Assembly (NCBI RefSeq): GCF_003573695.1
Contig: NC_039359.1
Location: forward strand, 134,131,939 to 134,195,938
Length of the DNA: 64,000 nt
Origin: Papaver somniferum
Taxonomy: Eukaryota; Streptophyta; Magnoliopsida; Ranunculales; Papaveraceae
Direction: 5' to 3'
Below, in pieces: positions 44,150 through 55,496 of the stretch; positions within the stretch are counted from its first letter, which is position 1, and the number at the start of each line of letters is the position of its first letter. Both the position numbers and the translations under genes were made by a program. Under the pieces are notes generated by a model, which worked only from the letters and a program-made list of their open reading frames with translations, had not been told where the DNA came from and did not search any database.

Positions 44150-45055
44150 TGTGACTACTTTTTTTCCGTAGTCTACGTAATGTATACAGATCTGAGGATC
44201 TGATAATAAGCAGTATTGATACCTCTGTTGAACTGATAATGCTAAGTAATAAATGATATCTAAGATCACAATAATAACGAAGAACACAAATATAATGTAA
44301 AAGCTTCTAAGTTATCATGAGACACAAGAGATTACGTGGTTCGACATTTGTCTACGTCCACGGGGTAATGAGTGATTGTTTTATATTAAGTTTGAGGTGG
44401 TTACAACGATCTTAAATTCTTCCCAAAGTAATAGAGAGAACTCAAGTGGTAAATACCTAAGTTCTAAACATTAAAGAGGTATAAGCTTAAGACTAGATCT
44501 TCTCTCCTAGATATTGAATGCCCTTAGTTTGTTGGTGAGGCTTGGTATTTATAGCCCCTCTTGCTCCAGGTATATCTTTGCTTCCTCTGGGTCCATCGTC
44601 TGCTGATATACCTTTCGTACCAATGGTACCTTCGTCCACCGCGTACCTTCTCCAGTTGTATTTCGCCACCTCAGCTGGCCCACGTTCCTTCAGGAACTAC
44701 CCAACCTTAGTACAGGTTGTACCTTCGTTCACCGCCAGCTTCCGCCAATCGGGTTCTGCCACGCCTTCTCTCTCCACATTCCTTGATTCATGCGTGTAGA
44801 TAAGAGATTTTAGCATTTAATGTTGATTAGATACGTCATCTACCTCTGTTCCCTCACCAGCCGCCTCTTTGTAGACTAGGCTTTTACCATTCTTATCTTG
44901 ACCGTTTAGGCCTTCTTTCTTGGGATGTGATAAAGTAGATCTGTGGAGGTATCCTTTGCTACTTAGGCTTCTTAGTTCAGTGAAGGCTACACAGTTGAAT
45001 ATATGTGCGGCCACTAAGATCGTGACACGTGTTCCACATAATATTGGTATTCACA
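44150..45055 (-). repeat. Tat 5' LTR (906 bp)
   Basis: Homologous end to end with 31455-32363. On the minus strand it begins TGTGAATACCAATATTATGTGG at 45055. The minus-strand TATAAATA box is at 44546-44553. Confidence 0.9.
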
Positions 45056-45226
45056 CCCCCAAGCGTATATAGTGTTACGCAGCTCGCCCCAAAAGAGTTA
45101 TTTTAGACCATGAGGTGTTACATATCTCGCCCCCAAGTGATGGTCATCACGTTGAAGTGATATGCAACTCATCCCCAGAAGATAGTGATTATCATGCTGC
45201 TTAATGCTCGCACAAGGGTGCACTTC
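45056..45226. repeat. Flank with ~50-bp CTCGCCCC repeats
   Basis: Joined to 31335-31454, this contains four drifting copies of a phrase like GTTACATATCTCGCCCCCAAG (at the left flank, then about 45075, 45116 and 45164). They look like a short tandem array of unknown origin that the Tat element entered. Confidence 0.45.
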
Positions 45227-45680
45227 TGTTTGTACCATGAGTAAAATTGCCACATATTGGACCAGAATGTTGCCTGGGACACTGTTCAACTGTCATCCAA
45301 GCCCGCTAACCAGTCAACCGAAGAAGCCCACCAGCCTTCCCAGTATTACGTAAATTCAATGACCGGTCAACAGTCAAAGTCAACGCCGGCCAATGGTCAA
45401 GGTCAATGCACGACCAATGGTCAAAGTCAACGCTCGGTCAACGGTCAAAGTCAACCGTTGGTCAACTGTCAAAGTCAGGTCGCACGTCGCACCTCTAGCC
45501 AATTTTCAGTCATGTTGCCAGCAATGCTGCTAACCAATTCCAGCCAAGTACTCTGCCGCACTGCCAACCAGTTTCTAGCCATGCTGCCAGATGTGCTGCT
45601 AACCAGTTTCCAGCCATATTGCCAGATGTGTTGTCAGCCAGTCTCCATCCATGCTGCCATCCCATTATGCCTGTCAACCA
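45227..45680 (+). repeat. Element X LTR fragment
   Basis: Matches 18607-19070 from TGTTTGTACCATGAG to TATGCCTGTCAACCA, where homology stops and SIRE-like LTR sequence begins. It includes the GGTCAAAGTCAACG minisatellite with fewer units. A 156-codon frame (45257-45727) spans the junction and is not a gene. Confidence 0.8.
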
Positions 45681-46378
45681 CCAGCAGATATTATCGGGTC
45701 GAGAACTTTCGCCAATTCGCGGACTGAGTTCACGGCTTTTGTTCCGGTTCTCTTGATCAACAAAGTTTGCAAACTTCGGTTCAAGGAAAAAAAAGACTTA
45801 TACATATATGTGTTTCCACACAATGCTTATATCCAACATTGGTTATATAATCTAAACTTTCATTTCAATCATTGAAATATTCTTAGAGGACGTTATATAG
45901 TTGTTATTCACAAACCATTTTTCGTCAAAGCAATTTTCAAAGTGATTGAAACATATCATGACTTTCGTCACTAGGTAAAGATGAAATTGGCCAAAGCGAA
46001 AGCTTACCAGCACATATTTCGAGAAATAGATAGGCGAGATAAACTCGGCTCGAAATAGCAAATGTGTATAATCAAAGTCTATATAGCAAAACGACTTTTG
46101 TATCAAGATAGAAGATAGAGTAGATAGACTTTTGAGTGATAGATAAGTTCAAGTTTCCACATACCTTTTAGTCGATTAAGTTCCACCAGTTCCTTGAGTA
46201 GTCCTTCATCTTGTATGATGATTGCCATGGAGTTCTTGAGCTCAACTGAACTTTCTATCCTAGTCCGACACTTAGCTATAGTAGACTAGAAATCAAGACT
46301 TATAGTTTTGATCACTAACATTGAAAAACATGCTTGAGATAGCAACACATGCGAGTTCGACCGAGCAATGTTCTAAAA
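45681..46378 (-). repeat. SIRE-like LTR fragment, 5' part
   Basis: On the minus strand it runs from a decayed LTR start (TTTTAGAACATTGCTCGG at 46378) through TCTACTCTATCTTC and GAGTTTATCTCGCC phrases to AGTTCTCGACCCGATAAT (about 45690). In its minisatellite zone it carries the 'TCCGCGAA/TTCTCGA' form, like the fragment at 29443 and unlike the full element at 46588. Confidence 0.75.
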
Positions 46379-46582
46379 GAAAACTTATAAACAAAACCTT
46401 TTTCTAAAAATCTGAACATGTTCAACATAAACCAAACAACTGAATTGTGCTTAAATGTTCTTAATCCAACTTCCACAAACCAAACGTAAACAAAACAACT
46501 AAAGAGTTCATCATGAGTTAAAAATTCTTCAAACCCTAACAACCATAAATGAAACACGAACACACATCTTCAATCACTTGGT
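46379..46582. other. Short unrecognised spacer
   Basis: About 200 bp of A-rich sequence between two oppositely oriented SIRE-like LTRs. It ends in CCTAA (46583-46587), the presumed target-site copy of the following element. Nothing is recognised. Confidence 0.4.
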
Positions 46583-46587
46583 CCTAA

Positions 46588-49012
46588 TGTTAGAGCATTG
46601 CTCGGTCGAACTCGCATGCGTTGCTATCTCAAGCATGTTTGTCAATATTAGTGATCAAAACTATATATCTTGATTTCTAGTTTACTTATGACTAAGTCTC
46701 GGTCTAGGATAGTTAAGTGTAGTTGAGCTCCAGACTCCATGGCGATCATCTTACGAAGACGAAGAACTACTCGAGGAACCAGTGGAACTTCATCCGACTA
46801 AAAAGGTATGTGGAGACTTGAACTTATCTATCACTCAAAAGTCTATTCTATCTCCTACTCTTGAGACAAAGTCGTATAAGTATGATAGTTTTCATACATA
46901 AACATTTGCTATTTCGAGCCGAGTTTACTCGCGTATCTTTTTCTCGAAATATGTGTTGGTAAGCTTTTTCTTTAACCACATTCATCTTTACCCGTGACGA
47001 AAAGTCATGATGACGTTTCAATCTTGAAAATAACTTTGATGACGATAGTCGTGAATAATGATTGTTATAACACTATAAAAGAATGTTTCAATGATTGAAA
47101 TATATAGTTGAGATTACCAACTATGGATATAAGCATATATAGTGTGTTCGCACATTAGTATATAAATCCATGTGCCGGAAAGCAGGTATGTGCATATGTG
47201 TGCATACGGTATTGGTGAAGGAGACAGGTTGGGTACGCGTACCAGTGGAAGTTTTCAACCGAAAATTTCTGCTGAGTTTGTAGTTTGCAAACTAGTAAAA
47301 CAGTCACCTTAGGTACGCGTACCCACGGAAGTTTCCGAATCGAAAATTTCTGCTGAGTTTGTAAACTCAAATCTGGTAGCTAAGGTACGCATACCCGTAC
47401 GCGTACCCAAGCTGGTTATTTCTCAAACCGGTAGTTCATGAACTTAAAACAATAATTTTTAAGGAATGCAATCTTTGCAAACCGTGGGTATATTTTTCAT
47501 GAATTGATTCAAATGGATCAAACCGATTTTGTTTCCATTGTGTCTATGAATAAAAACCTAAGCAATTGAACAACTCTTCAACTAGTTCTTATGAGTCATT
47601 TGAACTAGTTATGAGAAAGATGAATACGGTTAATATGGAAGTGCTCATATGGCTAACCATTGGTTAACTATTTGTGAACCAACTAAGTGTACACGTTTAG
47701 GTACGGTTTCTCAAACCTAAGTGAAATACACTTCATTTGTGTGTGACAAACTAAGTTTCGATCTAACGGTTGAAAGATATTAGATTGGTTAAATCAGGTT
47801 TTTCATCTAACGGTGAATATTGAATGCTTTGTTACCAAGGTAACTTGGATTGCAAACCCTGATTTGAAAACTATATAAAGGAGACATCTAGCAACTGGAA
47901 AAACTAATCCCCACACCTCCTGTGTGATACTAGTTAGTTTTTCTAGAGTCGATTCTCCTTTAACCTTAGGTTTCTTCTCGAATAGGTGAACGACTGAAAG
48001 GCTTCATTGGGATTGTGAACCCAGACTAAACTACTTCTCTTATAATTGAGTGATTTGATCTTTCCATTTTATATCGTACTAGTTTAATTGAATAATTGAC
48101 TTGAGATTATATCTCCGATAGGGCAAGATAAAAAGAAATCACAAACATCTTCGTCTCATCGTTTGTGATTCCATAATATCTAGTTTCACTACCATACGAT
48201 TTAGATTATTGTGAGGTGATTGATAATACTAGGATGTTCTTTGGGAATATAAGTCCGGGTTATCAATTAGTTCATGTTCACCTTGATTTATCAAAATACG
48301 GAACAAAAACTCATAGGTTTATCTGTGGGAGACAGATTTATCTATTATCAAAGACTTTTCTATGTGATACATATTTGTTTATTAAAGTCTTCGACTTTGG
48401 GTCGTAGCAACTCTTGGTTGTGGGTGAGATCAACTAAGGGAATCAAGTGCATAGTATCCTGCTGGGATCAGAGACGTAAGGAGCGCAACTGTACCTTGAA
48501 TCAGTGTGAGATTGATTAGGGTTCAACTACAGTCCAGACCGAAGTTAGTTTGTAGTAGACTAGTGTCTGTAGAGGCTTAATACAGTATGGTGTTCAATCT
48601 GGACTAGCTCCCTGGGTTTTTATGCATTTGCGATTTCCTCGTTAACAAAACTTCTGGTGTCTGTGCTATTTCTATTCCGCATTATATTTTGTTATATAAT
48701 TAAAATATCACAGGTTGTGCGTTGTCTAGATCAATTGTGAAATCCAACCTTTGGTTGTTGATTGGAAATTGATTGATCTTTGGATATTGGTATTTGGTAC
48801 CATCCAAGTTTATATCTCTAGTATTTGATAAAGACTCGCAGATTGCTTGAGTAAAGATCAAATCGAGAGATTGAGATATTAACTCCTTGATATACTTTTT
48901 ATTAAGATTGAGTCTGACTGTCTAGTTGATTATCTTAAAAATATATTAGAGTTAGTCCATACAAATTATTAATCGAAATATTGGGTGAGGTTGTTAGAAC
49001 CCCGCATTTTCA
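46588..49012 (+). repeat. SIRE-like 5' LTR (2425 bp)
   Basis: Starts TGTTAGAGCATTGCTCGG and ends CCCCGCATTTTCA. It holds a minisatellite of GTACGCGTACC-type words (47230-47412), a TATATAAA box (47872-47879) and a downstream region (GTAACAACTCTTGG-like, 48400-48500) shared with all copies here. Confidence 0.9.
47872..47879 (+). promoter_or_regulatory. TATA box of SIRE-like LTR
   Basis: TATATAAA followed by GGAGACATCTAGC. It is conserved at 61200, 30185 and, inverted, near 4785, making it the probable element promoter. Confidence 0.6.
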
Positions 49013-49014
49013 AT

Positions 49015-49026
49015 TGGTATCAGAGC
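49015..49026 (+). promoter_or_regulatory. SIRE-like primer-binding site (Met-i tRNA)
   Basis: TGGTATCAGAGC, two bases after the LTR end; an exact match to the plant initiator Met tRNA site. Confidence 0.95.
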
Positions 49027-49079
49027 AGGCAAACACGTTTGAAGACCTTATAAGTCTGTGTTTGTAGCGATCTGACTCT

Positions 49080-50649
49080 ATGGACAGAGGTGCTATCTCT
49101 ATTAACGTACCACCAATTTTCGATGGCTCTAATTACTTATGGTGGAAAATTTCTATGCGAGATTTTCTTCAAGCACGTGATTTTCAATCATGGGTATATG
49201 TTGTTAATGACTATGATGCTCATGTTGTGGCAATAGGTAACGCTACTGTTCCAAAGAATATTGGCGAATACAATGCTGCTGAGATACTTGCTGCAAAGCA
49301 ACACTCCGATGGTTTGAATGCCATCATACATGCCATTACCCCAAATCTTCAGCACTATGTGTCAAACTACACTAGGTCTAAAGATGCGTGAGATATCTTA
49401 GAAACCGTATTCGAAGGTAATACCAGTGAAAAGGAAGCTAGGCTTCAAAACCTTAATTCCGATTAGGAAAACCTTCGTATGGCAGATGACGATTCATTTG
49501 ATGAGTTTAATCACAAAGTATCTGAAATTGTTAATGCATCTTTTGCATTGGGTAAAACTATTCCTGAAAAGGACATTGTGATGAAAATTCTCAGATCCCT
49601 GCCATTTAGATACGATTCTAAGAAGCATGCCATCGTTGAGGGAAATCAGTCTCGATGATCACAAGACAGTTTAGAGATCTTATATTGAAGAGAAGTAAAC
49701 GATTCTCCAGAGATAATCCTAAAGCATTAGTCAAACCTCATAATCGTATTCCTCCTAAAAAAAGGGACACAGATGAAACTGATGATGAGGCTATGCCTCG
49801 GTGCTTTAAGTGTAAGTGGTTTGGTCATTTTGCAAACGAGTGCCCAAATCATAGAAAATACACTGGGAACAAAGGTCTTGCTGCGACACTTGATGAGATG
49901 TCTGACAATTATGATTCTGATGAAGACAAAAATCAAGTGTTGCTCTTCTATGTGAAAATATTGATTTTGATAATTGTAGCAATACATACATCAATCTTGA
50001 TAATCTTTTAGAAGAGAACCCAATCAAGATGGAAGAATCATTTGACCCCTCTGTTGGAAACTATATGTTTAATGTTTCAGGATCAACTATGTGCTTAGCA
50101 GTCTGCACATCTCGGGCACCTGAACCATCTCATACGTTGACATGCTCCTATTGTTCTCTCAAGGGTCATGGGTTTTCAAATTGTTTCAAATACAAACACA
50201 AGATGAGATATGTCAACAAGCTTCAACGAAGAGCAGATCGTCTAGCCACCAAGCTTAAACTCGCGGAGAAAACAGCTGAGGTATGTAAGATCTTAGCTTC
50301 CTCGAAGAGATTAGTTTCCAAAGATAGATATAGGACATTAGAGAAGAAAACATGGTCTAAACATACGGAAAGGCAGGGCTCCATGAATTCCAACCAAAAG
50401 GGTCATGGTGGACAAATTGTTGTTCACCACAACACAACTTGGTTGTGTTGTCATGTGCATATTGTCTCATGTGCCTGTTCAAAAGAGACAAGATCTTGCA
50501 CACCTCAGGTTTTAAAAATAATTTTTTTTTTAGTTTTGTTTTTAGCTTTGTGTTGTCTGGTTTGGAATTCCTCCATATCACTGCTGATAGTGGAAGGGAC
50601 TGGTTTGCCAAAAGAAGGGGGTTATTATCGACAATTCTACTCTTTATAG
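49080..50649 (+). pseudogene. SIRE-like gag with two zinc knuckles
   Basis: Begins at the ATG 49080 (M-D-R-G-A-I-S-I-N-V-P-P-I-F-D-G-S-N-Y), the typical copia gag start, continuing with W-W-K-I-S-M-R-D-F-L. Conserved capsid pieces include F-E-G-N-T-S-E-K-E-A-R-L, E-F-N-H-K-V-S-E-I and I-L-R-S-L-P-F-R-Y. Stops at 49389 (for Trp) and 49465 and a shift near 49655 break the frame. CCHC knuckles lie at 49802-49843 (C-F-K-C-x4-H-x4-C) and 50143-50184 (C-S-Y-C-x4-H-x4-C). A basic coiled stretch follows (50200-50370). After about 50380 no domain is seen. It is dead in this copy. Confidence 0.85.
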
Positions 50650-50786
50650 GATTGAAAGTTGGACGTGTACGAACCTGTTTAAATGTTTCGAAAACCTACA
50701 TTCCTTTTCCTTCTCTGATACTCTTTATATCTTAAGACTTCTTGTTGAGGTTTGATTGTGAACTCCTCTCACAAAACCGTGCTTTC

Positions 50787-51173
50787 ATGGATACTCCAAG
50801 CACCATGTCTTCTGATAGGAAAGATATCACTATGATTGTTAAGCCATCAATCAATAAGGAAAAAGAGAAATCTCAATTGTCTCCAACTTTAAAAAGTAAA
50901 AGAAGGAATGTGAGGAAGCCAAGAGATTTTCCTTCAAACTCTCAGAAGTTTTATGATGTTCTTGAAGAGTTAAAGCTGGCAAGAAAAGAGATTCAGCAAA
51001 TAAAGGCTTGCGTTCTAAGATCATTGGAAATTCAGAAGGCCCTGGTTCGACATCATCAGCCAAGAAGGTTTATTTTTATTGAATCCTTCCTCCATGAACC
51101 ATATGTTTCAATGTCTATTGACGACAAGGAGTTCGGGGACGACAATGAATTTTTCAAAGATCTTAATGTATAG
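50787..51173 (+). CDS. Small basic ORF downstream of gag, unknown
   Basis: An intact 128-codon frame from the ATG at 50787 (open upstream to 50742), the only undamaged frame of the element. The N-terminal half is highly basic (K-S-K-R-R-N-V-R-K-P-R). The middle (L-E-E-L-K-L-A-R-K-E-I-Q-Q-I) is helical and may coil, and the end is acidic (D-D-K-E-F-G-D-D-N-E-F-F). No retroviral enzyme motif is present. It occupies the position where pol would start. It could be a remodelled gag tail, an accessory protein, or chance. Confidence 0.4.
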   Translation: MDTPSTMSSDRKDITMIVKPSINKEKEKSQLSPTLKSKRRNVRKPRDFPSNSQKFYDVLEELKLARKEIQQIKACVLRSLEIQKALVRHHQPRRFIFIESFLHEPYVSMSIDDKEFGDDNEFFKDLNV

Positions 51174-52138
51174 TAAAACTTCTTAAGAGAATTTTATTCT
51201 TGTTTTTGTTTAAGAAGGATAACTAGGGTTTGGAATAGCCATTATTGTGAGTACACATATCTATGTCCAACGTTTTCATCTTCATGTTTTTAGATTTATT
51301 TATTTAAACTCTAAAGTTGTTTTTGGAAGATGATTTTTGAAGTATTAATCTTTATGGTTTTATATATTGCAATATGCTATGGGATATGTGTGTTTGCGTC
51401 GGTGAACTATTATTGTCCCATATGGTGTCAAAAGTTATCTCGTTTATATGTCGATATGCATGTATTGATACAAGATCGATGAACTTTTGGCAAACAAAAG
51501 TTAAGCCTATTATGTCATTTATTGATGAAAGATAGGTTAAAATCTTTTGTTTTACGAGGATTATGTCTATTATATGTCATTGTGCAAATAGTGATGGGAA
51601 ATAGAATGAATCCTTGTATATTCCGCAATACTGATCTTTCTTGATCCATATTTTATATATATATTGTGCGACTCCATAAGTTCTCTTATGTGAGCATTTC
51701 CAACTAAACAAATCATAGATTCGTTTGTGATTAATTTGGTTATGTATTCCGATTAAATTAATCATGGGTTCTCTTGTGATTAGTTTGTTTGAGAATTTTT
51801 GGATACAAAATCATTTCCTTATGTTTTTTTTGGTATCCAAAGAAATCCTTCCTTTCTCGTAAAAGTAAGGTCGCTCTTGTTGTTCTTTCGGGAATGACAT
51901 CAAATGGGGGAGAGTTCTTTTGAACTTGCGCTTAATTTCCAAATCTTTGTGGGGAGTGCGGCTATGGAATATTTGAGGAGTTATCTTGTATCTTTATAAA
52001 CTCCGTGATGAATGCATTTAGCTTCGGCTTTATGATTGCATCTAAACAAAGTTGATATGTACTTTTCTTTGGTCTTGAAGTGTCTCCATGAAAATTTCAT
52101 TAGGATCCCGTTTTCGTACCTTTGCCAATTTTATTGAC
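51174..52138 (+). other. 3' noncoding region of SIRE-like element
   Basis: T-rich, with no domain-bearing frame. The phrase ATTAAATTAATCATGGGTTCTCTTGTGATTAGTTTGTTTG loosely repeats at 51715-51795. Confidence 0.5.
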
Positions 52139-52250
52139 AAAAAGGGGGAGAATTAATATGTAGTTCATACTACAAATACATATGGTTTTCATATCATTAT
52201 GTAAGGGGGAGTGGTTTTCGTGTTGAGACGAAGTATTGACTAAGGGGGAG
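52139..52250 (+). promoter_or_regulatory. Extra polypurine tracts
   Basis: Three AAGGGGGAG tracts at 52142-52150, 52203-52211 and 52242-52250. The terminal one adjoins the LTR at 59892-59902 (ACAAAGGGGGAGA). The same spacing is seen, inverted, at 6187-6534. Multiple tracts of this type are a SIRE-lineage trait. Confidence 0.7.
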
Positions 52251-52296
52251 TGATACATATCACCATAGTATTGTTGTCGAAGTTGTGATATAAGAA

Positions 52297-55200
52297 TGAT
52301 AGGTGTTGTAAACACCTTGATATTTATCTATTGTTTATGTTTTCTTTGCGAGTTTTCTTGTAAATTATGTATTTTATGATTACTTTTGAGCTAATCAGGT
52401 ATTTTGGAGTCACGTGGAGCAAAAGAAGATGAAATCATTCATTTGTAGCGGAAAAGGGCAAAAAGGTCAATGCACGGGCAAGTGATGTTTGGAGCCAGCT
52501 AAGGTTACGCAACAAAGGAGCGGAAGAATAAACCGTCAATTGCCTGAAACTGACAGTTGAGAAGGAACGCGGATAGACGGTCAGTTGTCTGAAACTGACA
52601 GGCCATATGATCTGAACAACCCTTATCTATTTCATCTGGGTGGCTGTATCAACTGGAATTTTCCTACACAAGACCTCAGGGTCGTTTTCTCTTATCATTT
52701 ATTCATCTTGCCGTCTAGAATTCAGAGAAGTGAAGAAATGGAGGCGGCTGTCTGAAATCAATAAACACATGGGAAGTCGGTTGTCTGTTAATGGATTTCT
52801 TAAACAGAGAAGATTACAATGAAGAATGAAGGTTCGAGCTGTATAAAGAAGACAGATTCAAGACCAGGAAGAGAAGAATTTGGATTTTGATTTTGTTCAG
52901 AGAGATGGGTTTGATGATTGTGTTAGGAGATGATATTTGCTGTTAATTTGAAGATGGAAGTTCAGATTGATTCAATAGTAGATGGGTTTAACTCGGATTC
53001 GAGTTTGGAGTGATTTTCAGGTTCTGCTGAAATTGGTTTGATTATTAGGGTTTGAAGAAACTGTGTAATTCAACACAAAGAAAGAGAAATGGAGGAAGTT
53101 GTTGTTGTTCTTAGAAGGCAATGCAATGAAGTTTGCAAGAACCAGAGAAGGAGCTGATGCTGTGTTGGAGGATAAGGAGGCCTCAGAGATGATGTTGCTG
53201 CCATCAGTTCATGGTAATGGAAGGTACAGTTCTGGTAGTACTGTTAAGAAGGCTTGAGCTGTAATGAAGAAAGAGTAGTTGCAATTTGACAGTAGTGGTG
53301 ATGCAATAGCATGGACTGTGTGCGTGCTGAGATGCTCCAATGATTATTTGTAGGTCGAATCTGTGTTGCCATGGATTTCAGGAAGAAGGATAAGAAGATG
53401 CTGAGAAGTTTAGATGGAGCTGTATGAGATTGAGCTGCAGTTCATGTTGTTGCAGGTACTAGTGATGATATCTGGTGCTGTTACTTGGAGATAAGAACTT
53501 AAATGGGTTGGTTGGTAAGCTGCAGAAACACAATGCTGAGGAGGATCTGAAATGAGTTTGTTTGTTTGGTTTTGAGCAAGTGTTGAATGAATAAGACGAA
53601 ATGGGTGTTGCAGGTCCAAGGCTGGTGTTGAGTTAAGTTGTGTTGTGTGTTTGAAGCTGCAGGACTGGGTTGTGCCGCAGGTATAGAAAGTGGATGGCTG
53701 AGCTATGGGTAACTGAATTGCAGGGAGCGAGAAATGATACAGATGTTCATAATGTGCTGATGTTGCAGCTGCAACCTGAGACTGGTAATGTTGTTAAATG
53801 GAGCTGCAAACTGGTGGAGGAGTTGCAGCTGTAGAAGTTCTGATGCTGTAAGAGATAAATGCAATGAGTTTGGAATTGAAAGTAAATTGATGTTGAGCTG
53901 ATGGTGAGGTTGCGAGTTTGAGCTGTTGAAGTGCAGGTGGTTTTGTAGCTGTGCAAGGAGAAGGTTCAGTTTATGTGTTGCTGCCAGTGAGAATGGTGAT
54001 GAAATGTGTTTGAAATGAAGAAATCAAGAGAGTGATGATGCTGCAGTGCAGATGGCAGAGATCAATGACAGACAGGATTTTTTTTTTTTGCTAAGTAATG
54101 ACAGACAGAGGAGCATGCCAAGAAATGTAAAGATCTCATATGAAATAAGGGTTACTGGCAGGGAAAGAAAGCTGGTGAAATGTTTTTGCAACTTGAGTTC
54201 AAGTTTGCAGGATATGGCTCTGGTGGATTTGGTGATGCTGTGAGGCAGATGTGAAGCTACAGATGAGTGACTTAGCGTCAGGGAGATGGCCGGCAGTTGC
54301 AGGCAGTAATTGAGCAACAGAATAGGCTGTCAGTTTTCTGGAACTGACAAGCCAAATATTAACTGGGCTCAGCATTTTGTGGGTTGTATAGGCGGGTAGT
54401 TCCGGGTTTCTGGCTTTGACCGAGATTTAGAAACCCGAAAAGAAGAGAGTTATAAAAGAGCTGAAACCTTTTCTTTCGAGGATGAGATATTTTCTACTTG
54501 GAGCTTTGGAGGAGAGCGGCGATTCTTTGCTTTCATTTTTATGTTTCATCTTCTTCATTTTTATTATTGATTATGATTATGATGAACTCAAAAGCTATGA
54601 GTACCTAAACACATATTATTGGTCATGGGATAAAGTGGATTTTACAAATGATATTTGATTCAATGAATTAGTTTTGTCTCAACTTTATTGCTTATGATTC
54701 ATGGTTTATATTGTCATATGATTTGATTGTTTGCTTGGTTGAGTCCGGAATCAATCCGATTTGCATTCATTTCTAAAGTTATATTAGGGTTTTCAATACG
54801 AAAAAGTTGTTTATCCCTGATTCTAAGTAGCATAATTGTGGGTAGTGCTTGTAGTGATATATCCTACTAGTCACAAATGAATCATAACCTTGGTTAAATC
54901 GAATTAGTGCTTTTACACGTTTGATTGCCTTGATTAGTCTTATTCCATAAAACTTACAACTTTTAGGGAGTTAAGCTTAATTGTGCTTTTACACTTTAGG
55001 TTGCTTTCTAGGAAGAATTCACATATACATCTTTTAATGTGGTTGTGATGAAATCAGGGAATTAGCGGGATATACTTGCGATCAAGGTACCCTAGGATTT
55101 TTAGTAAATGAGATATTAAAATTTCAATTCTAGTCATTTATGAAAATACATGTTTGTGAATGATACTATCTCGTGACCAATATCTTCTTTTTATTGATTA

Positions 55201-55393
55201 CTTTCATATTTTATTACTTTCAATTATTTTTATTACTTTCCTAAAACAAAAATCCCCCCTTGGTTACTAAGAAACTGAAATTTTATAACAACAAAAGCCT
55301 CTTTGTGGGAACGAACTCTTTCTTACCAAGTACTTCATTTATATTAGTAGAGTGAGAAACTGAAATTATTTTTGACGCATACGACAACTATCA
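52297..55393 (+). repeat. Athila-type 5' LTR (3097 bp)
   Basis: Starts TGATAGGTGTTGTAAACACC and ends CGCATACGACAACTATCA. Much of 52850-54250 is purine-rich with GCTGCAG and GTTGTTG words and many stops. TATAAAA is at 54451-54457. The final ~1.1 kb match 58497-59628. Confidence 0.88.
54451..54457 (+). promoter_or_regulatory. TATA box of Athila-type LTR
   Basis: TATAAAA in AGAGTTATAAAAGAGCTG, conserved at 58678-58684 in the 3' copy. Confidence 0.55.
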
Positions 55394-55397
55394 AATT

Positions 55398-55415
55398 TTG
55401 GCGCCGCTGCCGGGG
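55398..55415 (+). promoter_or_regulatory. Athila-type primer-binding site (Asp tRNA)
   Basis: TTGGCGCCGCTGCCGGGGA differs at one base from the TGGCGCCGTTGCCGGGGA complementary to plant Asp tRNA, the usual Athila primer. It starts about five bases after the LTR end. Confidence 0.88.
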
Positions 55416-55496
55416 AGGCAGCGGTTGTTATTTTGTTTTGGTTTCTTATTCTTATTTTGTTTTTAATTTCGTTTTGAGAATTGTGTTTCAGGTACC

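Larger units (their letters stand above)
31455..45055 (-). mobile_element. Tat-type Ty3/gypsy element, 13.6 kb
   Basis: A minus-strand element with LTRs at 31455-32363 and 44150-45055, both TG...CA, a TTTGGCGCCCACC primer site and a purine-rich tract. It carries gag, partial RT, a long RNase H region, integrase and, in antisense between integrase and the 3' LTR, an extra gene (33083-36898). The flanks CCCCT (31450-31454) and CCCCC (45056-45060) are a one-mismatch target duplication. The protease and the first half of RT are deleted, and a 1.77-kb solo LTR sits in integrase. The first ~150 bp of the LTRs differ at about six positions, so it is older than the copia at 13565. Confidence 0.9.

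Noticed and set aside
45257..45727. 156-codon frame with N-G-Q-S-Q repeats
   Set aside because: Minisatellite-derived; it crosses the junction between an X LTR fragment and a SIRE-like LTR.
46315..46563. 82-codon minus-strand frame near an LTR boundary
   Set aside because: It runs from a spacer into the start of a degraded SIRE-like LTR; related frames at 6109-6336 also come from the LTR edge.
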